From Athripsodes cinereus (taxonomy: Eukaryota > Arthropoda > Insecta > Trichoptera > Leptoceridae): a stretch of DNA of 64,000 bases. This document shows positions 23,649-34,490 of the stretch, one piece after another. Positions within the stretch are counted from its first letter, which is position 1. Each line of letters begins with the position of its first letter. The notes beneath the pieces are model-generated. The model ran no database searches and was not told the origin of the DNA. It saw only the letters and a program-made list of their open reading frames with translations. Made by a program: the position numbers and the translations under genes. The stretch covers positions 21,905,384 through 21,969,383 of the forward strand of contig OX388317.1 of the NCBI GenBank assembly GCA_947579605.1, read 5' to 3'.

Positions 23649-23814
23649 GTTTAGGGCATCGTGTAAAAGGGAGGTATCCATAGAATATCATATTTTGAGA
23701 CTTGTTAACTGGTTGGTTGTCAGATATAGCCCGCAGGCAATAAACCCGCCATTTGTACTACTTAAATAATGTACAATATAGATTATTTTATTTATTTATA
23801 AAATCTTTAGTTCA

Positions 23815-23892
23815 AAGACGATGCTTGCCATCCATCCTAAATATTTAAACTTTTATCGATACGGAGACGACAACTTGCCTGTTTATTAGACC
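23815..23892 (+). repeat. Family A repeat, internal fragment
   Basis: Order AGACGATGCTTGCCATCCAT, ACGGAGACGACAACTTGCCT fits the family body with many substitutions. Confidence 0.5.
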
Positions 23893-24432
23893 AGAGAGAC
23901 TGAAAAGTATCCTAGTGATTGATTAGTAAGAAATCGAGCAATTAATAAGAATATTTGTTACACCGAAATAGCTCGGATTATCAATATTCCCTATAAGTAT
24001 ATTTGTCCCTACACAATATATTAAAATAGTGCATTCCTCAATGTCACCGAGAAGAAGGTTGAGAAAGAAAGATAAAGTGTGAGAGTGAGTGAGATCTTAG
24101 TAAGGTGTATTTGATATACAAAATAGAGGAATATATAATACATATATTGATAAAATGAAATTGCAATTTTCTCCAAATATTCGTATTTGTGTGACGATGG
24201 AAGTCGATGAAGCGACGAAGAAAATAACAAGATTTTTCTATCAAAATTTCGACTAAAATATTATAGGCAACCACACACTATGAGTATTTGTTTTTATTCT
24301 AACAATTTGATAAAGGGTTACGATATTGTTTAATGAAGTAACCGTGTTCTATTATAGTATATTATATTTTTTATTTAACATATATTACCTATATTATTTA
24401 ATGACGGACGTATTTGTTGTGTATAATTGATG
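23893..24432. other. No supported feature
   Basis: AT-rich; overlapping minus-strand ORFs of 69 and 76 codons without motifs. Confidence 0.4.
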
Positions 24433-24495
24433 GGTTAAAACGTACCCTTGAAGTGATATATCACAACACAGCACTATATAAACTGTCATCATTTT
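24433..24495 (+). repeat. CR1/L2-like LINE 3' tail fragment
   Basis: CCTTGAAGTGATATATCACA, then AGCACTATATAAACTGTCAT, parallel to 2668-2735. Confidence 0.5.
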
Positions 24496-24690
24496 TACTA
24501 TAACAACTTAGAATATTTCCTAAATTCGCTGCGATAAACTCGCCCATTATGCAAAATATTTGCATATACCATGTTGTAATCTAATTATTTATTTTTTAAA
24601 ATATTTTGTACAATAAAGTTTATTATTAATAATATTTCTGAACTACGAATGAAATTCTCAACAGTGGGATTTGCACAATTGCATAAAGAT

Positions 24691-26410
24691 TGTTATGCCC
24701 GGTATAGTAGGTATTGTGCCGAAAAGTTATCATTAAAATAATAATTGGTTTTTAGAAAGTTGTACGGGATTTCAATATAAAACAATGCAGTTCATAAGAA
24801 CTCTGAAAGTCCCAACATTAAAAATATCGCTGCACTTAAAAGGTACCTGCATTAATATTGTTATTATTATTTGCTAATCTTTGTACCTACCGGCATACAA
24901 AATATTATTGTTTATTTGTACCTACATAGCAACAGGGGCAATAAAAAGAATAATGCGACAAAGGATTGAGAGCCGCATCTATTATGTACTTCGCTAATTG
25001 TTATTTTAAATTATTTAATGAATATTCTAGAATGTCTTTGTGTTATTGTTTCATAGTGTCGGCTTGGTTGGATTTTTATACCTACGCTTCGAGATATTGA
25101 GTGTCGATACCGATGATATGTTTTGAATAATGTAAACGACTCTTTAGGTATGAATTTTAATTTTAGTGTAACATACGTAGTTTGAGTATTTAATTATCTA
25201 CCTAAAGGGTTGTATTGTGTTGCTATGTAATAGATATAAGATGTGTTATTTGTGTTGCGGAATGGACGCTTGTAATATAATTATACATGGTGATAAAGGA
25301 CACAAGAAATTGAATATCAGTGAAAGAGACACTTAAATTAATTTATATGTGAATTAATTAATAATTAAAATCAGTGCATTGGACGCTTCATAACATAATA
25401 TTTATTTGTAAATATTTATTTCGTTATTCATGTACATAATTCCTGGAATGCAGACAAGGGTGCAGGTGTACTCGCAATACAATGGAACTTGCGGTGAGCG
25501 TGTATTGGTATTTAATTAGCCAATCACGGCGCTGCACAGAGATGCATCACAGCGTAGGAGGGGTATATGACCAACCCCTCTCTACACCACTCAAGGAACA
25601 GCGGAGAAATGTCCTTGAAAGATCAGGGAGTCTCCATCAGCCATCCGTGGTGAACAGTCATTATCAGCGAGTCATGGTGAGCCGTCAGTTGTCCTTGGTA
25701 GAAGGATCGCTCCTGCCATCACTCATCAGCTGACCTTCAGAGAGACAAGTGTCTCTAGTCATTGGGCTTCAGTTGAGTCGAGATATTCTCCTCCTGAAGT
25801 CATGACGAGCCAACTCTGCACCTGTGTAGGCTGGTAATTGCCTCCAGGAGCCTCGGACGTGGGACTTCGCCCTCCCAGCACTGCGCCAAGGGGCGCCTTC
25901 TTCAACTTGTTTGCCTCTAAGCATTTTCATGCTAGAGGCGCCCTCATCGTGGGATCCATTACAATCATCGCAAAGTGAAATTTAATTATTTTAAATGTGC
26001 TACGTTTTCGTTTTTATTGAAATAATAATCAAGTGTGTTTTTTTTTATATTGGGATAATTACGTGTGCACAGACAATACGGGGTAGTGAGTAAGTCGTAG
26101 TATTGTGTTGCTGTTTAAACGTGTGTTTGTAATAGTGGTAAGAATTTTTTTTTATTTTTAATTAAATGTTTATTTGAATCTAAATTTGTCTTTTACACAT
26201 TTGTCCATTTAATTACAGATAACTTGTCGTCTCTTAATTTATATAGCCTCACTGTATAATTTAATCGAGACCATTTTATTGTTTTAACTCCTGGAGTGCT
26301 GTGGGTAGCCCAGTAGAGTCTCAGCCGTTGGCATTTTTGGCATAATATTTTATTTATTTTATCCTCAACCAAAACCATTCTTTCACCATCTCTCTCACCC
26401 CCCCATATCA
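24691..26410 (+). repeat. 5' LTR of the gag-only element
   Basis: 1720 bp, TG...CA. A GC-richer block at about 25440-25960 contrasts with AT-rich flanks. An 83-codon frame (25482-25733) exists, identically, in both LTRs but has no recognised motif. Promoter and polyadenylation positions are not evident by eye. Confidence 0.93.
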
Positions 26411-26413
26411 TAT

Positions 26414-26431
26414 TGGCTTCCGAACGTGGGT
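26414..26431 (+). promoter_or_regulatory. Primer-binding site (tRNA-primed minus-strand start)
   Basis: Three bases after the LTR comes TGGCTTCCGAACGTGGGT. It starts with the obligatory TGG (pairing with tRNA CCA) and has the CCGAACGTGGG pattern seen in tRNA-Lys-type sites. The tRNA identity is inferred. Confidence 0.65.
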
Positions 26432-26609
26432 CCGTAACGAAAAAATGCACTCCTGTGCATAATCGTTACAACGAATCCATCCTTGAGATTTTGTAATTAG
26501 TTTTTTTTTTGTGATATCGGAGGAGGGTGTATATTTTTTTTTAATAGTGAACTGTATCTGTAATGGCGAATGTGTATTGTTTTGACTTTTGGCTTTGTTT
26601 TATTGACAT

Positions 26610-27647
26610 GTGTTTATTGTGTATTACGGTATGATTCGATCGATGGATAAGGTGTCGGATATCAGATGCTATGTGCGCGAATTTTCACTTTCGTTCGGAG
26701 GCTGGACTGATGAAGGCCCCGAACGGTTCCTCAAAGAATGCGAGGAATGCTGGAAGCTTGAGTGGGAAGATGAATTGCCAAGGGAGGCTGTGTATTGCTT
26801 GCGCGGCGACGCAAAGCGGTACTGGAAGTCTCTGGGGTTTCGGTATTGTCGATGGGGTGTATTCAAAGAAGTAATTTTGCGAAGGTTTGGTGTGGAAGGG
26901 CAGATAAATGCGATCTATAATGACCTGTTGACAGTGTGTCAAGGTTGGGATGAACTGGGGAGTGATTTTGTTGACTGGAAGGTCAGGATAAACAATCGTT
27001 TAAAAGGGTATGGCCATGTATTATTTAAAGATGAAGGACCAGCAATGAGCGTATGGAAGCAAATGACATCCTGGTATAGGACGAGGATTAATGGTCGGGA
27101 GTTAGTTAATCTGGAACATTTGCAAGAGTTGGTATGGCGCCTGGACTTTCCAGAATACACTCCGGAGGGACAAGTTGTGTTAGATAATCTTCCAGACATA
27201 GCATCTGTTCGCGATGAGGTTCGGTATGTACCTAACCAGGACGCTAGGGAGGAAATTGTACCCGTAGAGGATGGGGTTACCCTCTCGGAGGAAGAGATAG
27301 ATGAGGACACCGAACGGGAGGTACTCACACCTCCCTCTATTCACGAATGGGTTAAGTCTTTCGCGTGGGTGTTGAAATCAGTGTTGGCAATGCTGATCGT
27401 CGCGGGATTGATCGCGGAAAGCTGCATACGTTTGCTTGTATGTACAGCTATAATTATCTTGAGATTCGTGAATAGAAAAATATCGCGTCGCCGTAGAACA
27501 GCGTTGATATTGTTCAAAAAGATATATGCGTCCGTCAATCGAATCAAATACCAATGTTATGCTATCGATGATTATTATTATAATTTGTTCATCGATATGG
27601 ATTCTCGATGCTTGAAGTCGAGGAGAAAATTCAATCAAGCCAGATAG
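26610..27647 (+). CDS. Gag-like capsid protein with C-terminal membrane segment
   Basis: 345 codons from the first Met; Mets at codons 8 and 12 (26643) are alternative starts and the last fits the domain better. Residues about 29-95 carry the Ty3/gypsy gag pattern: FGGWTDEGPERFLKECEECW, CLRGDAKRYWKSL and FKEVILRRFG. An acidic linker (207-239) follows, then a strongly hydrophobic stretch at about 252-287 (possibly two short helices split around E270/R274), then a basic patch RKISRRRR at 289-296 and a Tyr-rich tail. No CCHC zinc knuckle, protease DTG or RT motif is present. The frame is intact and visibly GC-richer than the surroundings. It presumably forms capsids that package element RNA. The membrane anchor is unusual for gag and suggests membrane targeting (inference). 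Confidence 0.85.
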   Translation: MFIVYYGMIRSMDKVSDIRCYVREFSLSFGGWTDEGPERFLKECEECWKLEWEDELPREAVYCLRGDAKRYWKSLGFRYCRWGVFKEVILRRFGVEGQINAIYNDLLTVCQGWDELGSDFVDWKVRINNRLKGYGHVLFKDEGPAMSVWKQMTSWYRTRINGRELVNLEHLQELVWRLDFPEYTPEGQVVLDNLPDIASVRDEVRYVPNQDAREEIVPVEDGVTLSEEEIDEDTEREVLTPPSIHEWVKSFAWVLKSVLAMLIVAGLIAESCIRLLVCTAIIILRFVNRKISRRRRTALILFKKIYASVNRIKYQCYAIDDYYYNLFIDMDSRCLKSRRKFNQAR

Positions 27648-28664
27648 TCACATGTGTGTGTTAAATGGGATCAGGATTGACTTAGGCTTGTTATAGGGAA
27701 AGTGTTTTTTGTTTAAATATTTTTAAATGGTTTGAATATTTTCCGTAAAAATATCTCTGGCGCCCAGAATTAAAGTTAGAATGATGTATAGGTATAGTTT
27801 TCACGTTTAAAATGTTTTTCATTACGTAGGTAGGTAGGTGCAACTTTTGTTAAATGCCTACGTGTGCATTTATTTCTTTTAATCGTTGTGAAATGTTAAT
27901 TTAGATTTGGAATATGGAAAATAGAATTTGTTTGAAGTAACCAGCGAGTGTAACGTGTGAAGATAATTTATGTGGATGTTGGATGTGTGGAATATGTGAA
28001 TATAATGTTGTTTTTCTGAATATGGAAGTTATAGTAGAGGAGAGAGATGCTTTGTGTGACAGAGATGTGTGAGGGATTCTCAGTTGACACTGGGAGTTAT
28101 TTGTAAGATGAGGAGTTATTCTGCGTGTTTTGAGGAGAAAGTTTGCGTGTATGAAGATATGTTTTGTTTATTATGGGATAAGCACAGAGGCGATGAGTGT
28201 TCCGTCCAGCTGATTTCGTCGTGGACAGTGAGGTCCATTTGTATTGAGTTTGTGAGGGACATGGAGGTCCGATGTTTGTGTAGAGAGACGTATGTGCAAC
28301 TGAGAGAACCAGTCCCCCAATCTGCTGTCACAAAGCATGCTTGATGAAAAGTATGAAGAATGTAATATTCGTTTCAGATGATTAGCCACATCTACCTATG
28401 TTTATTTTGGTCACATACGAAATGTATGGTTGACATTGTATGTTTTTAATTGAAATAGAGCTGGATTTAAAAGATATGTAAAGCAAGAAGGAATGTGTTT
28501 AAAATTTGTATTGTTTTAAATTGAAATGTGTGTGCACCTACCTACTTGCTAAGTGTTTAGAGGTTTATGGCTAATCTTGCCAAATTGTATTGCATTTGAA
28601 AATTTATTGCGGGATGTGTATTGAAAATAATAAATAACTTTTCGACAAGGAATGGGTGGCGATT
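27648..28664 (+). other. 3' internal region of the LTR element
   Basis: About 1 kb after the gag stop, with no pol or env. A 91-codon frame at 28069-28344 is Cys-rich but shows no recognisable family; coding status is unknown. It may hold packaging or RNA-export signals (speculative). Confidence 0.5.
28646..28664 (+). promoter_or_regulatory. Purine-rich tract before 3' LTR (putative PPT)
   Basis: AAGGAATGGGTGGCG directly precedes the TGTTATG of the 3' LTR. It is purine-biased but interrupted, so only a plausible plus-strand primer. Confidence 0.45.
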
Positions 28665-30380
28665 TGTTATGCCCGGTATAGTAGGTATTGTGCCGAAAAG
28701 TTATCATTAAAATAATAATTGGTTTTTAGAAAGTTGTACGGGATTTCAATATAAAACAATGCAGTTCATAAGAACTCTGAAAGTCCCAACATTAAAAATA
28801 TCGCTGCACTTAAAAGGTACCTGCATTAATATTGTTATTATTATTTGCTAATCTTTGTACCTACCGGCATACAAAATATTATTGTTTATTTGTACCTACA
28901 TAGCAACAGGGGCAATAAAAAGAATAATGCGACAAAGGATTGAGAGCCGCATCTATTATGTACTTCGCTAATTGTTATTTTAAATTATTTAATGAATATT
29001 CTAGAATGTCTTTGTGTTATTGTTTCATAGTGTCGGCTTGGTTGGATTTTTATACCTACGCTTCGAGATATTGAGTGTCGATACCGATGATATGTTTTGA
29101 ATAATGTAAACGACTCTTTAGGTATGAATTTTAATTTTAGTGTAACATACGTAGTTTGAGTATTTAATTATCTACCTAAAGGGTTGTATTGTGTTGCTAT
29201 GTAATAGATATAAGATGTGTTATTTGTGTTGCGGAATGGACGCTTGTAATATAATTATACATGGTGATAAAGGACACAAGAAATTGAATATCAGTGAAAG
29301 AGACACTTAAATTAATTTATATGTGAATTAATTAATAATTAAAATCAGTGCATTGGACGCTTCATAACATAATATTTATTTGTAAATATTTATTTCGTTA
29401 TTCATGTACATAATTCCTGGAATGCAGACAAGGGTGCAGGTGTACTCGCAATACAATGGAACTTGCGGTGAGCGTGTATTGGTATTTAATTAGCCAATCA
29501 CGGCGCTGCACAGAGATGCATCACAGCGTAGGAGGGGTATATGACCAACCCCTCTCTACACCACTCAAGGAACAGCGGAGAAATGTCCTTGAAAGATCAG
29601 GGAGTCTCCATCAGCCATCCGTGGTGAACAGTCATTATCAGCGAGTCATGGTGAGCCGTCAGTTGTCCTTGGTAGAAGGATCGCTCCTGCCATCACTCAT
29701 CAGCTGACCTTCAGAGAGACAAGTGTCTCTAGTCATTGGGCTTCAGTTGAGTCGAGATATTCTCCTCCTGAAGTCATGACGAGCCAACTCTGCACCTGTG
29801 TAGGCTGGTAATTGCCTCCAGGAGCCTCGGACGTGGGACTTCGCCCTCCCAGCACTGCGCCAAGGGGCGCCTTCTTCAACTTGTTTGCCTCTAAGCATTT
29901 TCATGCTAGAGGCGCCCTCATCGTGGGATCCATTACAATCATCGCAAAGTGAAATTTAATTATTTTAAATGTGCTACGTTTTCGTTTTTATTGAAATAAT
30001 AATCAAGTGTGTTTTTTTTTATATTGGGATAATTACGTGTGCACAGACAATACGGGGTAGTGAGTAAGTCGTAGTATTGTGTTGCTGTTTAAACGTGTGT
30101 TTGTAATAGTGGTAAGAATTTTTTTTTATTTTTAATTAAATGTTTATTTGAATCTAAATTTGTCTTTTACACATTTGTCCATTTAATTACAGATAACTTG
30201 TCGTCTCTTAATTTATATAGCCTCACTGTATAATTTAATCGAGACCATTTTATTGTTTTAACTCCTGGAGTGCTGTGGGTAGCCCAGTAGAGTCTCAGCC
30301 GTTGGCATTTTTGGCATAATATTTTATTTATTTTATCCTCAACCAAAACCATTCTTTCACCATCTCACCCCCCCATATCA
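28665..30380 (+). repeat. 3' LTR of the gag-only element
   Basis: 1716 bp, colinear with 24691-26410 at a constant offset of 3974 until a 4-base difference just before the terminal C-run. Followed by AGAT. Confidence 0.93.
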
Positions 30381-30471
30381 AGATATAATATATAATTTTA
30401 ATTGTGACGTCACAGCTTATTTGTAAACGAAGCATAAACTAATGTTCCTTTCTCAGATTAACCAATGTCTA

Positions 30472-31797
30472 TCTATCTATCCCCTCACTCTGTGTCCCAG
30501 GAGGGGTAGGCAGAGAGAATGGAACGCCATATAGATCTATCCTTACAAACTTCTTTCGCTTCCTCCACATTCATCCAGTTTCTCATACATGTTCGCCGAT
30601 TTCTCTTACTCAAAACGCGTACGTCCTTTAGGATTTGATCCACGTGCTCAAGCTACGTGGTTTTTGGACGTCCACGCTTCCTCACACCTCCTCTTTCAGA
30701 CAAATACATCCTCTTCGTCATTCTCTCATCTTGCATTCGCTCAACATGTCCAAACCATCGTAACTTATTTACACGCATTCTATCCACAACACTCTTCTCG
30801 CATCCGCTCATTCTTCTGATATCCTCATTCTTCACTCTATCCCGCAACGTTTTACCAACCATTCTTCTTAGTGAACGCATCTCCGCGGCATTTATTCCAC
30901 TCTCGTCCTTCTTCAACCACGTCCAAGTTTCGCTTGCATACATAAGTGTCGGTACCAGAATGGTATTGTGCACCAGCATTTTAACCATGTTCGGCACATT
31001 GCTGTTGTTCACAATGGGTCGAAGTGCACCATTCACTCTAGCACCGGCGACTTTTCTTCTTTCTATGTCCTTGTCGTATCTTCCATCCCTCGCTAACATA
31101 CTTCCCAAATACACATACTCATTCACTTGCTCTAAACATTCATCGTCAACCTTTATTTCACATGTCTTTCTTTCGCTCTCTCTTTCAAACACCAGCACTT
31201 TCGTCTTCGCAACATTCATTTTTAACCCATTTGTACTACAACTATCGTACACACACGAAACAATATCTTGTAAATCACTTTCATTCTCAGCCATTAACAC
31301 TAAATCGTCTGCATACATCAAAGCATTCACCCGAATTAGATTCAATTCAACACCAACATGCATCCCTTTCAGAGGTCGCATGCAGAAGTCAAAAAATAGG
31401 TTGAATAACCACGGAGACATAACACAACCTTGCTTCACTCCTTTAGTGAGGGTAAACCACTCCGAGAGGGTATTGTTTACCCTCACACAAGCGGAACTCC
31501 CCACGTAGAGTGAAGATATTGCGCGTATCAACTGTATGCTCACTCCATACTCCGACAGCACGCGCCACAATCTTTCTCAGTCCACACGGTCGAATGCCTT
31601 CTCCAAGTCGATGAACGCGCAAAAAAGCTTCTGGTGTTTACTCAAGAACTTTCCGACGATCATCCTTAGGGAGAAGATTTATTCCGCACACCCTCTAGCA
31701 TTCAAAAAAGCTCCTTGCGCATCCCATACCTTACTCTCAGTAGTCTTTCGCACTCTCTCAATCAAAATTCTCCCGTACCAATGTAGAGTAATAAATT
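30472..31797 (-). pseudogene. RTE-like LINE ORF2, RT fragment to 3' end (family a)
   Basis: The minus strand encodes the back half of a reverse transcriptase. Motif A is seen upstream (AFIDLEKAFDRV, about 31590-31620), followed by a stop, then an open frame of 305 codons (31570-30653) with GVKQGCVMSPWLFNLFFD (motif B), ALMYADDLVLM (motif C, YADD), NGLKMNVAKTKVLVF (motif D) and EYVYLGSMLARDG. The post-RT region has KLRWFGHVERM and GRPKTTW. A second stop lies near 31680. The 3' UTR includes CTGCCTACCCC and ends in (GATA)n near 30472. There is no endonuclease: 5'-truncated and dead. Related pieces are at 56760 and 59995. Confidence 0.9.
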
Positions 31798-32189
31798 AAA
31801 ATATATATCAGATTTTTTTCGTGTATACGGCGATTTCGTGTATAGTCCTTACAGAATTTTTGAAATATGATAACACAAACTGACATACGTATTTAAAATT
31901 CAACATGATGATAAACTTTGTATCAAATAGAATAGATAAGTATACGTTTGATTGGAAGAATATTGAATTTTATATAAATGTTCCAATAGTATTGGTACGG
32001 AAACGAATAAAACTCAATAAAATTTTTCTCTCTATCGTAAAATGCTATAAATTCATGGCGATATGTCAGAGTTCAATTCTTTACGAAAAACTAAACCATT
32101 CTTAAATGTCTGCCTAACACGAGTTTAGCAACTTTCATTAGTGCTCAATATTAGCTTGTTCACTACTTAGCATCAAGATTTTTTTTTTA
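31798..32189. other. No supported feature
   Basis: AT-rich; chance ORFs. Confidence 0.4.
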
Positions 32190-32371
32190 TATATATAAAA
32201 AGATATATCTGGGTTTTTGTTATAAATCCAAATACAAACTTATACACCTTTCACAGTAAGCTACTAAAAGCTTGTGTCGTGAAAGGGGAGTTTGCCGGCA
32301 CCTGGTATTGAACCACGGACCCATTGTTCACGAAGAAGAGACTCTACCTCCAGGCTACCGACGAACTCAAA
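32190..32371 (-). repeat. tRNA-derived SINE-2, best copy
   Basis: On the minus strand, the A box TAGCCTGGAGGTAG (32345-32358) and B box GGTTCAATACC (32302-32312) sit at tRNA-like spacing. The tail reads TTATAACAAAAACCCAGATA and ends in a T/A-rich run. Relatives are at 17272, 34380 and 43153. Confidence 0.8.
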
Positions 32372-32427
32372 TTGTTTTCACAATAAAAATAAAAGCACAA
32401 ATGACGGGCTAGTTGCCTCACGGCGGT

Positions 32428-32547
32428 TTCTGAATGTCTTAATTTTTTTATTGGCACAATGAGGATAATCTGTATGTTTACTACTTGCAGCTAGTCCGCT
32501 GGTTACCCTACTTGTGGAATAAGCCGTGATAGTATAGTAGAAGTAAC
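32428..32547 (+). repeat. Family A repeat, 3' half
   Basis: TCTGAATGTCTTAATTTTTT, then CTGGTTACCCTACTTGTGGA and GCCGTGATAGTATAGTAG. Confidence 0.75.
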
Positions 32548-32699
32548 AACAACAAAAAATACGTGCCGTGGTAAAGTGAAATAATATCAATAGCGTTTTG
32601 CGTAAAAATATTCAGTTTCGGGACCATTTATTTCGGAAATACAAGAATGAAATGAATTGAACGGATTATATTTTGATTGCACTCTTACCAGTCACTCAT

Positions 32700-32989
32700 C
32701 GACCCATCTGGTTTGGGGTAGTGTTTTTAAATGCCATGAATGCTGTATACTTTAAGGTATTCGTGGATGTGTGGGTCTCAAAGTGGAATCTGTTACGTCA
32801 GCCAGGACCACTATTGACGAGGTAGGGGCGGAGATGCCAATACTGTCTTAGTGGTACTGATGGACTTAAGAGAGTTTAAAAATTGACTCTTTTCATTAGC
32901 TCAAACGAATAAATAAATGGAGTCCTTCAACTACTGAAATATCCGGGAAAGTGGTTATTTCAACATTTCTTGCCCGTCACATAAAATAA
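32700..32989 (+). repeat. Unclassified repeat, family D
   Basis: Shares GTGTGGGTCTCAAAGTGGAA with 51920 on the same strand, and CTGAAATATCCGGGAAA with 43090 (same strand) and 51570 (opposite strand). No ORF. The split orientation at the 51.5-kb copy is discussed there. Confidence 0.6.
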
Positions 32990-33000
32990 ATACCAAATTA

Positions 33001-33235
33001 TGATTTTATTGGTGCACAACTTGTAAAACTCCATAATTTTAATTTATAAATTACAATTTATTTGTTTTACAAAAAATATTTTAAATAATGTGACATATGT
33101 TTCGGCTGCAATGCCATAATCATACTATGATCATCATAGTATGATTATGGCATTGCAGCCGAAACATAAATGTCACATTATTTAAAATATTTTTTGTAAA
33201 ACAAATAAATTGTAATTTATAAATTTAAAAAAAAA
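33001..33235 (+). mobile_element. Retroposed hairpin element (Penelope-like terminus?)
   Basis: The insertion is flanked by an 11-bp duplication ATACCAAATTA (32990-33000 and 33236-33246) and ends in an A-run, so it was retroposed. About 190 bases form a giant hairpin (arms about 33037-33128 and 33138-33229). Near the loop, ATGATTA-T-GGC...GCC-GAAA and GTC (33141-33174) imitate a hammerhead ribozyme core with two substitutions. Assignment to Penelope-like elements is inference. Confidence 0.6.
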
Positions 33236-33268
33236 ATACCAAATTAGTAATGTTTTATCTGCTTACAA

Positions 33269-33664
33269 ATATAATAATAATAATAAAGACAATTTATATT
33301 TGGCGCCGTTTAATGATCCGTGACCATCTCAAGGGCGCCATGACTTTTCTTGAAAAGCAGTGTTTTCAGCTTACTCCTGAACGTTGCAGTGGGCTGGTTC
33401 TTTCTTAAATCCGCTGGTAATCGGTTCCAGGCAGTTGGCCCCGCAACGCTAAAGCTCCTCTCTGCGAATTTGGAAGTGTTTGCCCTGTTGGGCTCCACAA
33501 GCTTGTTTACAGCGGTGGAAGCTGATCGCAGTGGTCGCCTCAGAGTTTCGTCGAGGGGACATAGCTCAGCGAGGCATAGAGGTGCTGTGCCGTTCAAGGC
33601 TTTGTGGACCGTGAGGCACAGCTTGAACTCTACTCTCTCTGGGACTCTAAGCCAGTGTATTAAT
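33269..33664 (-). pseudogene. CR1/L2-like LINE ORF2 C-terminus
   Basis: The minus-strand frame reads IHWLRVPERVEFKLCLTVHK, ALNGTAPLCLAELC, then FAERSFSVAGPTAWNRLPAD and FRSKLKTLLFKK with a stop near 33310. This is the standard CR1/L2 ORF2 end; the GCGCC tail runs into (TTA)n near 33270. This is an uninterrupted but 5'-truncated fragment of about 115 codons. Confidence 0.88.
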
Positions 33665-34149
33665 ATGTAAAATATGTACGTGATTCCAGTGAAAAGTTCT
33701 AAAGTTGTGTAAACTATACGTAAAAGCGAATGGCGTACAATTTATTTCAATATTTTATTCAGGAATTGAGGTAGGTCTTATCGTACGTGTGTGTTTTTTA
33801 TTTAGCTAAATAAATTAAAAAAAGGAAGAACAAGTCGTGATAAAAATATAACCATTACTCAAATAACATTTGCTACATAAAAAAAATCACATTCAAAATT
33901 CAATTCCACTGTTATTTACAAAATTACTATTATAAAGAATATTGTAATGTAAATCTAGTTTCTTTATAAATTGTATTTTCATTGTCGACTTCATTGTCTA
34001 TCTGAATACTTGTTTGTAAGAGTTTATCTATATTTGTGAGAATGAAGAAGAAAAAGGACGTTCTGTTTCAATTCTCAGATTCATATTTTCTTTACATAAT
34101 CTTTTTGCTATATGATTCCATTGAAATGATTGATTTCTAAGATCATCAA
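33665..34149. other. No supported feature
   Basis: AT-rich; nothing recognised. Confidence 0.4.
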
Positions 34150-34378
34150 CCTTGGAACATCTGGCATAGAAAAGATTTTTCACTCTTTTCCGTATGTTTT
34201 GGAGTGTTTTGTAACAGGCACGTGTTCTAAAAAACAGATTTGACCCTATCAACCACCTCTTCAGGCGTCGAAAAACGTTGACTATACAATTTATTTTAAA
34301 TTCAGCGGTGAAGTATGCCACCCTTCTTAAATGTCTTAATATTTTGTTGGCACAGAAAGGATAGTTTGCATGTTTAAG
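34150..34378 (+). repeat. Diverged family A repeat with ~70-bp insertion
   Basis: TTTTTCACTCTTTTCCGTAT, GTTTTGTAACAGGCACGTGT, then after an insert TTCAGCGGTGAAGTATGCCA and AGGATAGTTTGCATGTTTAA. Confidence 0.6.
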
Positions 34379-34379
34379 T

Positions 34380-34490
34380 GGCTTTTTGTTATAAACCCAT
34401 ATACAACTTTGTAGACCTTTCACAGTATGCCAAAAGCTTGTGTCTCTTGTCAACGGGGCCGAGACTCTTCCTCCAGGCTGCCGACATTTA
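34380..34490 (-). repeat. SINE-2 copy with internal deletion
   Basis: Reverse order TTTTGTTATAAACCCA, TTTCACAGTATG, AAGCTTGTGTC, then GACTCTTCCTCCAGGCTGCC. The B box is missing. Confidence 0.65.

Larger units (their letters stand above)
24691..30380 (+). mobile_element. LTR retrotransposon, gag-only and non-autonomous, 5690 bp
   Basis: Two LTRs of 1720 and 1716 bp bound a 2254-bp internal region. Both LTRs start TGTTATG and end ATATCA, and the whole element is flanked by AGAT (24687-24690 and 30381-30384), a 4-bp target duplication typical of Ty3/gypsy-type integration. On reading, the LTRs differ only by one TCTC unit near the 3' end, so insertion is recent. The interior holds a primer-binding site, one gag-like ORF and a purine-rich stretch before the 3' LTR. 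Protease, RT, RNase H and integrase are absent and there is no room for them. Movement must rely on enzymes from another element. Confidence 0.93.

Noticed and set aside
25482..25733. 83-codon ORF conserved in both LTRs (also 29456-29707)
   Set aside because: Identity follows from LTR duplication; no motif or codon evidence.
30657..31508. 283-codon plus-strand ORF
   Set aside because: Antisense shadow of the RTE-like reverse transcriptase frame, which has real motifs.
33141..33174. Functional hammerhead ribozyme
   Set aside because: Two positions of the CUGANGA core differ and the stem is short; kept only as a decayed family signature.
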